Source: an uncultured Clostridia bacterium (GTDB lineage: Bacteria > Bacillota > Clostridia > Oscillospirales > Ruminococcaceae). Taken from it: a stretch of 55,557 nt of DNA. The DNA lies in NCBI GenBank assembly GCA_944385925.1, contig CALWZE010000083.1:1-55557 (forward strand), read 5' to 3'. A program made the position numbers and the translations under genes. This document shows positions 1-6,920 of the stretch, piece by piece. The notes beneath the pieces were generated by a model. The model did not search any database and was not told the origin of the DNA. It saw nothing but the letters and a program-made list of their open reading frames with translations. Every line of letters begins with the position of its first letter. The first letter of the stretch is position 1.

Positions 1-3000
1 TCGCCGACACGCCGTTTGCGAGGGTTTTGCTCACCCGCCGCCCGTTGGGGTCGTAGCCATACTGCGCGAGCAGCTCCTCTCCCCCGCGCACTTCGGTCAG
101 GCGGTTCAATTCATCATAAGTATAGCACAGGGAAAGCGCGGGTTCAATCGATTCGGCGGGAATCAGCTCGAAGCGCACCCGGCGGTCCGCCGCGTCATAT
201 TCGTACAGTTTGCGGACTTCCTTCGGGTCGATCTGCTCGATCAGGCGGCCCTGCGCGTCGTAGCGGTACCGGATGGTCAGCGGCTCAAGATGGATGCGGC
301 TGAAATCGGTACTGCCGAAGAAGTCGACTGTCCGCTTTTCCCAGGCCGTCTGCTCCGCTTTCTGACCGGTGCGGGTATAGACGGTCTGCCGCGCATAGGG
401 CGTCTCGTCCGCCGCGTCCGGTTTGCATGCCTCCTCACGGATGATCCGCCCCGTCGGGTCATAGGTATAACGGATGCTGCTGCCGTCCCGCAGGGTCTTG
501 ACCCGCAGCCGCCCGATGCCGTCATACTCGCAAAGTTCTTTGGCGCCCGACGGGTCGGTGAAGCCGGTGACGTTGCCGAACCGGTCATAGCTGTACAGCT
601 GGGTGTGCCAGACCGGGCTTTCGCCATAACCGTTCTGCGCGCGGCTTACCCGCAGCCGGTTGCCCACGCCGTCGTATTCGGTCTGAACCTCCTGCCAATG
701 GTTAAGGGCGCTGTCCGCGTAGCGAAGGGCTTTGACCACCCGCCCGAGCGGGTCCAGCCGGTATTCCTCCCGGTCACGTTCGCCGTCCTCAAGCAGGCGG
801 TACCGCTTCACAAGCCGCCCGCAGCGGTCATAATAGCTGAGGGTCACCATGTCGCGCCCCTCATCAAGAGGCGTCTCGCTTTTCAGCAGCCGGCCCAGCG
901 GGTCATAGCTGTAACGCGCGGTGCTGCCTGCAAAATCGCTCACCGAGACCTTGCGACCCAGCGGGTCATAGACGGTCTGCGCCGTGATTTCCTGTTCCCC
1001 GACCGTCCGGGTTATGCCGGTCGTGCGGCCCGCATAGTCCACCGTAAAGCGGGTGGCGTGCCCCAGACCGTCGGTTACGGACAACCGGTTGCCCAGCAGG
1101 TCGAAGGCCGTCCGCTCCTTGAGTTCTCCGGCGGCATAACGCGCCTCCTCCTGTCCGAGCCGGTTGCTGTATACCGCGCTTACCATATCCGGCGCGGCAG
1201 CGTCGCCCATGAGGGTGGTCTCCTGCATCGAGCCCTTGCGGGTCTCGTCATAGGGCAGGGTGCAGACGTCCTGATACCGATGGCGCTCATAGTAGTCGAT
1301 TTCGGGGATTTCACGGACCGTGACACGATCATAAGCGTCGTAGCGGTAAATCGTGCGGGTCAGCAGGTTGCCTTTGCGGCTGCCGCCGCCGTCATACCGC
1401 CGCTCCTGCGCGAGGCGGCACCGGCCGTCGTAGACATACTCCATTGCGAGCAGATCGCCGTCCGCGGGCTCTTCTCCCTGCGCGAGATAACTGAACAGCG
1501 GTTGTCCCAGGCCGGAGTACTCAATGCGGGTGCAGTTGCCGTTCTCGTCGCAGACGGTCACGCTGTTCGCGGCATCGTCATAGATGGTGCGGCGGCTGTA
1601 CCGGCCTCCATTCACCACCGGGCTCTTTTCTTCAATCAGACGGCCCAGCTCGTCATAGGTATAAAGAGTGTCGTTGCCGCAACCGTCTACCCGACGAATC
1701 ACGTCGCCGTAAATATTATATTCGGTGCGCTCGACGATCGGGTCCAGCGCCGCGCCGTCCGCGTCCAAAAGGCCGGTGTGGGTCACCTCCGTGCTCTGGT
1801 GCAGGTAGGGATGCGCATAGGCGTATTGGTCGGCGTAATATCCGGTCTCGGAGGACAGATCGTAATATCTGTGCTCCTCGATCGCAAGATAGCGCAGACC
1901 TTCCTCGCCGTATACATAACCGGTCTTTTCCCGCACCGTTTCGGCGCCGTCCAGAATCTCGACCACTTCCCGGAATGCCGGCACAAGGCTGTCCCGGTTC
2001 TCATCCAGCGTATATCGCTCGGCGATCCAGCGGCTGTCCGACGCTTTCCGGCGGGTCTCGGTCAGAATACTGCAATTGCCGTAAGTGTAGAGGGTCTCGG
2101 CGTTCAGCGCTTCTTCTCCCTCAAAGCGGACGGTCTCGCGGATCAGATTTGCCTTTTTGTCCTCGGAATAGGCGTACTCGGTCACCCGGACCGTGGAAAG
2201 CTCGCCGCAGTAAACCGTTTCGGTCTGTTTAATGCAGAGCTGGTAATTCTCTTTTTCCTTGTCGGTGCCGTACTCATAATCGGTAGCACTGACCAGTTCC
2301 TCGTTGTGGCGGCGCTCATACCGCAGCAGCTGGCTGTTGCTTTCCGGATCACTGAAAGTGTGGTTCTCCCGCAGGCCGCCAAGGCTCTCGACAGCCGCGC
2401 CGCTAATGTGCGTGCCGTCCTGCGCGAGGGTGTAGCTGTATTCCACCCGCTGGTATTCCTCGTTTTCGGAAAAATCCTCACGCCGCAGGATCGGGAAAAA
2501 CTGCCGGTAGCCGCCGTACGCGCCCTGAATCAGCCGAAGCGGTGCGCCTTCCCGCGCATTGCCATAGGAAAAGCGGGTTTCTGCGCCGGAAGGATGGATT
2601 ATCTTCGCAAGCAGCTGGAAGGGAAAGACGTTGTCTACGGTGTCGCCGTACGCTGCGGAAACAGCTTTGCAAACCGCGCTGTAGGTTTCCCGGTCATGGT
2701 ATTCATAGCTGGTTATGCGTCCGATTGGGTCAATGAAAGCTGCGAGCCCCATCCCGTCCGCACTCTTTTCATAAATGAGGGTGCGGGGATTGTGGTCGCC
2801 GTCCTCCAGCAGCGTCCAGATCAGCCGCTCTCCTTTTTTACGCAGTACAATTTCGCGGCCCCAGCTGTCGGTAACGGTCATGCCGCCCCAGGGTTTCAGC
2901 GCAAAGAAAATGCAGTTGCCAAACCGGTCTTTGCGCGCAGTGAGGGTGTAGTGGTCCAGTTTTTCCTCTTTAAGAACTTTCCGGAAATAGTCGCTTTGGC

Positions 3001-3685
3001 CGTCGCGGTACTCGACAATCAGGTCGTAACCCGCCTGCCGGGAATCATCCTGCGGATGGGTGAGGGTCCCGGTCTCGGACTTGATGGTCATGTCCAGCAG
3101 CGTATGGTCTTTGAACGAAATCGCGCCGTCCTTTTCGGTCAGCTCCAGATTACGCCCGTCGGTCAGGTGCAGATATTCGCTGTAGGTCACCCCGCTTTCA
3201 CGTTCGCTTTCGGCCACAGTCTCGATGGACGGCAGCCGGAATTTCCAGCCAAGTCCAAGGCCGTATTGCAGCAGGTTATGTTTGTTTTCCCTGCGCAGCG
3301 TGCGGATTTTGGTGCTGTTTTCATACGGCTGCGCGGCCATCTCATAGACGCCGGCGTCAGCTGACGAGTAGCTGCGCGCAATGACCAGGTCAAAACCGTT
3401 GCGGCCCGGCAGCGTAAAATCGGTCTGGGTAAATTCCAGTGTTCCGTCCGCAAGCGACGCGCTTTCATGTTCCGAAAAATGATAGGTAAAGGGCGCTGCT
3501 GGGTAAGTCTTTGGGTCGTAGTAAACCGGCAGGTCCGAGCGTGCAGAGAGCGTTTTGACGTCCTGCGTCTCGATTTCATTTTTTTCTTCAAAAACGGCGG
3601 CCGCCTGCTTTGCAGCTTCCTGCTCTTCCGGCACCGTATCCAATGCTAAATTGTTCAGCTTTTCGTTTTTGCTGTTTTCTGTCAT
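1..3685 (-). CDS. RHS/YD-repeat protein, N-terminal part (C-terminus beyond window)
   Basis: A reading frame open from an ATG at 3685 to the left edge gives at least 1,228 residues. The first ~50 residues are acidic and show no signal peptide. A beta-rich N-terminal module follows (around FTLPGRNGFDLVIARSYSS), then many degenerate YD repeats such as RYRYDAQGRLIEQIDP and YGYDPNGRRVSKTL. RHS/YD-repeat proteins form hollow beta-cocoons that often enclose a C-terminal toxin; that end lies outside this window, so toxin status cannot be judged. The start is fixed by GGAGGAG seven bases upstream. The gene is GC-rich compared with its neighbours. It is preceded by a coupled 24-codon ORF and faces a divergent XRE regulator. 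Confidence 0.9.
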   Translation of the reverse strand, partial: MTENSKNEKLNNLALDTVPEEQEAAKQAAAVFEEKNEIETQDVKTLSARSDLPVYYDPKTYPAAPFTYHFSEHESASLADGTLEFTQTDFTLPGRNGFDLVIARSYSSADAGVYEMAAQPYENSTKIRTLRRENKHNLLQYGLGLGWKFRLPSIETVAESERESGVTYSEYLHLTDGRNLELTEKDGAISFKDHTLLDMTIKSETGTLTHPQDDSRQAGYDLIVEYRDGQSDYFRKVLKEEKLDHYTLTARKDRFGNCIFFALKPWGGMTVTDSWGREIVLRKKGERLIWTLLEDGDHNPRTLIYEKSADGMGLAAFIDPIGRITSYEYHDRETYSAVCKAVSAAYGDTVDNVFPFQLLAKIIHPSGAETRFSYGNAREGAPLRLIQGAYGGYRQFFPILRREDFSENEEYQRVEYSYTLAQDGTHISGAAVESLGGLRENHTFSDPESNSQLLRYERRHNEELVSATDYEYGTDKEKENYQLCIKQTETVYCGELSTVRVTEYAYSEDKKANLIRETVRFEGEEALNAETLYTYGNCSILTETRRKASDSRWIAERYTLDENRDSLVPAFREVVEILDGAETVREKTGYVYGEEGLRYLAIEEHRYYDLSSETGYYADQYAYAHPYLHQSTEVTHTGLLDADGAALDPIVERTEYNIYGDVIRRVDGCGNDTLYTYDELGRLIEEKSPVVNGGRYSRRTIYDDAANSVTVCDENGNCTRIEYSGLGQPLFSYLAQGEEPADGDLLAMEYVYDGRCRLAQERRYDGGGSRKGNLLTRTIYRYDAYDRVTVREIPEIDYYERHRYQDVCTLPYDETRKGSMQETTLMGDAAAPDMVSAVYSNRLGQEEARYAAGELKERTAFDLLGNRLSVTDGLGHATRFTVDYAGRTTGITRTVGEQEITAQTVYDPLGRKVSVSDFAGSTARYSYDPLGRLLKSETPLDEGRDMVTLSYYDRCGRLVKRYRLLEDGERDREEYRLDPLGRVVKALRYADSALNHWQEVQTEYDGVGNRLRVSRAQNGYGESPVWHTQLYSYDRFGNVTGFTDPSGAKELCEYDGIGRLRVKTLRDGSSIRYTYDPTGRIIREEACKPDAADETPYARQTVYTRTGQKAEQTAWEKRTVDFFGSTDFSRIHLEPLTIRYRYDAQGRLIEQIDPKEVRKLYEYDAADRRVRFELIPAESIEPALSLCYTYDELNRLTEVRGGEELLAQYGYDPNGRRVSKTLANGVSA

Positions 3686-3756
3686 CTTCTCCTCCATATT
3701 GTTTTCAATGCTTGTTGTTTGCAGTGAGGGTTTTCGCACCTTCCTTTCCTTGACAT
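3682..3756 (-). CDS. Short upstream ORF coupled to the RHS gene (24 aa)
   Basis: An ATG eight bases after a perfect AGGAGG opens 24 codons rich in Arg and Lys. They include a Cys-x4-Cys pair (RCENPHCK). Its TGA overlaps the RHS ATG in an ATGA arrangement, the usual geometry of translational coupling. The RHS gene also has its own GGAGGAG, which lies inside this ORF. It could be a leader peptide controlling RHS translation, or a tiny protein in its own right. I recognise no family. The call rests on the strong ribosome binding site and the overlap only. Confidence 0.5.
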   Translation of the reverse strand: MSRKGRCENPHCKQQALKTIWRRR

Positions 3757-3778
3757 GTTGTCCGCCTCCTGCTAATCT
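3750..3778 (+). promoter_or_regulatory. Sigma-A-type promoter for the XRE regulator
   Basis: TTGACA at 3750-3755 and TAATCT at 3773-3778 are separated by 17 bases, about 65 bases before the XRE start codon. The -35 overlaps the start of the antisense short ORF, so transcription of the two divergent units may interfere. Confidence 0.55.
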
Positions 3779-3785
3779 AATCGTA

Positions 3786-3801
3786 AAGAACAAACGTTCT
3801 T
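3786..3801. promoter_or_regulatory. Inverted repeat AAGAAC-aaac-GTTCTT, candidate XRE operator
   Basis: Perfect 6-bp arms flank a 4-base spacer just downstream of the predicted -10, about where transcription would start. Position and size suit autorepression by the adjacent HTH_3 protein. This is inferred from location only. Confidence 0.4.
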
Positions 3802-3843
3802 GCCTCAAGAGAGGGAAGCAGATATGTACGGGGAGGCAGTTTC

Positions 3844-4515
3844 ATGCTGGAAATGCAACAATTGTTTACGTCGCGCTTAAATCGCCTGATGCAGGAAAAG
3901 AACATATCCCAGACTGATCTTGCCGAAGCTGTTGGATGTACCAGGCAGACGGTTGGATTTTACCTGTCCGGCAAGCGATATCCGGACATTGTAAACGCCG
4001 GACTCATGGCAAGGGCGCTCGGCGTATCCTGCGATTACCTGATCGGCCTGAGTGATTTCCGCGAGGACAGGATCGCCGGCATAACCGCAAGGCAGTTGGG
4101 TCTGACCGGTGAATCTGTGCGCTTTATCGGCGGACTTCGTTTGCTGTCGGACGGCGAAGGGGAACAGGAGCGTCAAAAGCTGAGCGACGCGTTTGGACTC
4201 GATGCTGACAGGGATGTACTGCCCTGCCAGATAAGACAGGCAAAGGCATCTCTGCGGCTGCTGAACGCGCTGATTGCCCACGACGGCTTCGGAGTCCTGC
4301 TGCAAAAAATCCGGCAATATGCAGATTTCACTGCCGACCAGGATGTTTGTGCGCATCTTGAGCATTTTGCGCTCCAATTGGCCTCTTCCCCAACCGGCAA
4401 AAAATACAATTCCTCCGATCCGCTCGATGTTGCAAAAAGCGGATATTTAAAAGCTGCCTGCGAGCAATTTGAAGAAATTGTCCGGGATATCTCGAAAACA
4501 ATGACGACTGTGTAA
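3844..4515 (+). CDS. XRE-family (HTH_3) transcriptional regulator
   Basis: A 223-residue cytoplasmic DNA-binding protein. Residues ~8-68 form a classic Cro/C1-type helix-turn-helix with the pattern ISQTDLAEAVGCTRQTVGFYLSGKRYPD and the common continuation LGVSCDYLIGLSD. The remaining ~150 residues are an unrecognised, mostly helical region, perhaps for ligand binding or oligomerisation. The start is supported by GGGGAGG nine bases upstream. It is transcribed away from the RHS gene, with a candidate operator in its leader, so it probably controls itself and perhaps the RHS unit. It could also be a phage-type repressor left by an element, but no phage genes are adjacent. Confidence 0.85.
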   Translation: MLEMQQLFTSRLNRLMQEKNISQTDLAEAVGCTRQTVGFYLSGKRYPDIVNAGLMARALGVSCDYLIGLSDFREDRIAGITARQLGLTGESVRFIGGLRLLSDGEGEQERQKLSDAFGLDADRDVLPCQIRQAKASLRLLNALIAHDGFGVLLQKIRQYADFTADQDVCAHLEHFALQLASSPTGKKYNSSDPLDVAKSGYLKAACEQFEEIVRDISKTMTTV

Positions 4516-4599
4516 GGAACCGGTTTTGGATTGTTCCGCACCCAAGCTCTGACGTAAACAATTTCCGGCTGGCCGCATCAAAAAAGGAGCCTTCGAAAG

Positions 4600-4632
4600 G
4601 GAGAGGCTACATAAGGAAGTAGCTTCTCCTTT
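4600..4632 (+). terminator. Hairpin terminator after the XRE gene
   Basis: An 11-bp stem with G-U pairs (GGAGAGGCTAC with GTAGCTTCTCC) around an 8-base loop, followed by a short T run. It lies 85 bases after the stop codon. Confidence 0.5.
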
Positions 4633-4712
4633 GAGCTTTCTAAAATGTGCTTGCAATTAATTATTGACTCTCAGTACAATAGGCATATAAATCGGAAGTT
4701 GAGGAGACAAAC

Positions 4713-5164
4713 ATGAATGAATATACATATGTTACTTTAAGGCAAAAGCCGGAATTAGAGGAAACTGCTGCTGAATGGTTTCATGACAAATGGACAGTGC
4801 CGCAAGAGGCTTATCTCGAATGTATGAAACTTATCTTAATAATGAAACAGAATATGGTTGGTATCTTTGCTTAGACAGCGAACGCATTATAGGCGGTCTG
4901 GGAGTAATTGAAAATGATTTCCATGACAGAAAAGACCTTACACCTAATGTATGTGCACTATACACTGAAAAGGAATATCGTTGCCAAGGAATTGCAGGAC
5001 AATTACTCGATATAGTAGTGAAAGATATGAAGTCTAAAGGAATAACTCCAATCTATTTAATTACTGACCATACAAGTCTTTATGAAAGATATGGCTGGGA
5101 ATTTTTGTGTATGGTTCAAGGAGACGATGAACCTGATATGACAAGGATGTATATTCATAGATAA
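4713..5164 (+). pseudogene. GNAT-family N-acetyltransferase, frameshifted
   Basis: Translation from the ATG at 4713 (after GAGGAGAC) gives a normal GNAT N-terminus, MNEYTYVTLRQKPELEETAA through AYLECM, then hits a stop at 4872-4874. From about 4826 the next frame continues with the typical core: YGWYLCLD, IGGLGVIENDF and the acetyl-CoA loop EYRCQGIAGQLL, ending at 5164. Restoring one base after the ATG at 4824-4826 joins the halves into a ~150-residue protein like those annotated as GNAT acetyltransferases. The gene is much more AT-rich than its neighbours, which suggests recent acquisition. A sequencing or assembly error is an alternative to true inactivation. Confidence 0.75.
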
Positions 5165-5218
5165 ATTCCGGTTTATCAATTAGTACCTGAATATTTATAA
5201 CTGCATATCTAAACACAT

Positions 5219-5257
5219 AGCCGATTGGTTTTCACAAGAAAATCAGTCGGCTTTTTT
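5219..5257 (+). terminator. Rho-independent terminator after the GNAT gene
   Basis: A 15-bp near-perfect stem (AGCCGATTGGTTTTC with GAAAATCAGTCGGCT) closes on a 3-base loop and runs into six Ts. It lies about 55 bases after the acetyltransferase stop. Confidence 0.8.
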
Positions 5258-5753
5258 ATCTGAACCAAAATCGCATGTCGATTACTTGTAGCAAGTCCAT
5301 AGGGATAGCGAGCATCGGATTTTGATACCAAAATCCAAACAATTCAAAAAAACAGGAGGCAACTTCTTTACGAAGTGCCTCCCAAGGCTCCTTTCGTTGT
5401 TTGCTTTATTTCCGCTTTAGCGTAACACCCTAGGCTCCGTCGTGGGAGAGGAAAAAACATCCGCTTCAACTATCGAGCAAAGCTGAAATGGATAATATAA
5501 AAATCTCTCGCACTGCAAGGCCGATTTCCCGCGTCGGATGCTCGTTCACGCGATTGTGGGGCAAAGGATAGCATATCTTTCAGTACTTTCTGAAAGGCCT
5601 GCCGGTATACTGCACTTTCTGGATTACGCAAGACGCCCTGCTTGGCCGGGCGTCTTTCCTTTACAATTTACTGGCTGTCTCAAACTGCCAGAATCCGGCC
5701 CGGTATATTCTTTTTTCGCAGGACATTGCAAAACCACTCTCGCCGAAAAAGAC
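5258..5753. other. Non-coding stretch with hairpins, possible mobile-element debris
   Basis: No convincing gene. A hairpin lies at about 5354-5383 (GGAGGCA with TGCCTCC). A second lies at 5631-5660 (AGACGCCC with GGGCGTCT, then a T-rich run). Related CGAGCATC-type words occur in opposite orientation near 5310 and 5540. Next to a low-GC broken resistance-type gene, this suggests the scar of an inserted element. No transposase, integrase or clear target duplication is visible. Confidence 0.35.
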
Positions 5754-5786
5754 AAAAAAGGCAGCGGATTTTTTATCCGCTGCCTT
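5754..5786 (-). terminator. Rho-independent terminator for the OadG-like gene
   Basis: Read on the minus strand, AAGGCAGCGGAT pairs with ATCCGCTGCCTT over a short loop and runs into TTTTTT. It lies about 40 bases beyond the stop of the small gene at 5827. Confidence 0.75.
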
Positions 5787-5826
5787 AATCGTTCTGTTTG
5801 AATATTTATGTCCGGCTTCAGACTGC

Positions 5827-6063
5827 TTAGAAAGCACGCGTATTGTCCAGAAGTCCGGCCATACTCCAAGCGCTGCGCCCGGAACGGTCTCTCTTGCTTG
5901 GGCGAATACCCACAACCGTTGCATTGCCGCCGCACAGACAGGCAATCGCGCCGGAAATCGCCGCGACAACCTCGGCAGGAACGCCGGCAAAAGACGCGGC
6001 AGCCGGCTTGGAAACAGGCTGTTCCAGCGGGCGGAAAGCCGCCTCAATTCTCTTCATCGCCAT
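5827..6063 (-). CDS. Small OadG-like protein (78 aa) without membrane anchor
   Basis: The C-terminal half (EVVAAISGAIACLCGGN, IRPSKRDRSG, SAWSMAGLLDNTRAF) matches the tail of gamma subunits of sodium-pumping decarboxylases (OadG/MmdD) as I recall the family, including the terminal W-x-x-A-G-L-x-x-N-T-R-x-F motif. OadG normally starts with a membrane helix; here the N-terminus (MAMKRIEAAFRPLEQPVSKP) has none and no decarboxylase subunit is nearby. The start follows GGAGG by nine bases. It is a stand-alone gene with its own terminator. It may be a soluble assembly or scaffold relative, or a decayed remnant; the clean ribosome binding site favours a functional gene. Confidence 0.55.
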   Translation of the reverse strand: MAMKRIEAAFRPLEQPVSKPAAASFAGVPAEVVAAISGAIACLCGGNATVVGIRPSKRDRSGRSAWSMAGLLDNTRAF

Positions 6064-6200
6064 ATTTTAACGCCTCCGTTGCTTTCACAAAATCCAATAT
6101 GGAATGATTATACCGCAAACCGTCACAATTTACAAGTCTGACAGCCGCTAATTTTGTGCACTGTCAAAGCCGCCGCAGTCTCGAAAACGGCTCCGCTCGC

Positions 6201-6899
6201 TTAAATATTGTCCCGGACTTTCTCTTCTTCAAGATCCTGCGCCCGCCCGGTTGCCGCAAAGCTTACAGCGAAAACATAAGCAGCGCCCGCTTCTTTCAGA
6301 GTTTTGGCGCATTCATTCAGCGTCGATCCGCTGGTAATTACGTCGTCGCAAATGAGCAGGCGTTTGCCGGCAACCATTGCCGGGTCCGGCACCGAGAACG
6401 CACCGGACAGATTGGTCGCTCTTTCCGCTGCACCCAGCTCATGCTGTTTTTCGGTGCGGCGGGTTTTGACAAAACTCTGTGCAAGAAACGGAAGTCCCAT
6501 TCGTGCGGCAACCGCTTCTGCCAGCCGCTTGCCATGATCGTTTTCTTCTTCAAAAGCCGGAACACAGAGCACGCCGTCCAGCTCCGCGCCTTCATAGACC
6601 TCCCGCGCAAGCGACGCCATCCGATCCGCCATCTCGTTGACCAGTATGCGCCGGTCGTCAAACTTATAGCGATGCACAAGCTCCTTTGCGGCCGAATCAT
6701 AGCGATAAACCGAAACTGCGCTGTCCACATACTCAAGGTTCCGCTCGGCGTTTGCCTTGTATATTTCCTCAAGATTTAGTTCAAGCAGCTCCAAAGCGCC
6801 GACGCAATCCGCGCACTTTTTGCCGATTGGCACAATCTGGCCGCAGACAGGACAACGCGGCGGAAACAAGAGATCCAGCAGAAATTCCAGCAGTTTCAA
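6201..6899 (-). CDS. comF: ComF-family phosphoribosyltransferase-like protein
   Basis: A 232-residue protein with the ComF layout. It has an N-terminal hydrophobic stretch, a zinc-ribbon CPVCG...CADC at ~16-32, and a C-terminal PRTase domain with the PRPP-binding loop LLICDDVITSGST near residue 180. ComF proteins take part in DNA uptake and in processing single-stranded DNA during recombination. The start is a TTG seven bases after GGTGA. Only 21 bases separate it from recD2 upstream, so the two are probably cotranscribed, linking a helicase and a DNA-processing factor. Confidence 0.9.
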   Translation of the reverse strand: MKLLEFLLDLLFPPRCPVCGQIVPIGKKCADCVGALELLELNLEEIYKANAERNLEYVDSAVSVYRYDSAAKELVHRYKFDDRRILVNEMADRMASLAREVYEGAELDGVLCVPAFEEENDHGKRLAEAVAARMGLPFLAQSFVKTRRTEKQHELGAAERATNLSGAFSVPDPAMVAGKRLLICDDVITSGSTLNECAKTLKEAGAAYVFAVSFAATGRAQDLEEEKVRDNI

Positions 6900-6920
6900 T
6901 CGTTATTCACCGTCCCATTT

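Noticed and set aside
290-3364. A 1,024-codon open frame on the plus strand
   Set aside because: It is the antisense shadow of the GC-rich RHS gene. The minus strand shows clear YD repeats and a good start; the plus translation has no family pattern or binding site.
5165-5826. A complete insertion sequence or MITE
   Set aside because: Inverted words near 5310 and 5540 are short and imperfect, and no target-site duplication or transposase could be found by eye.
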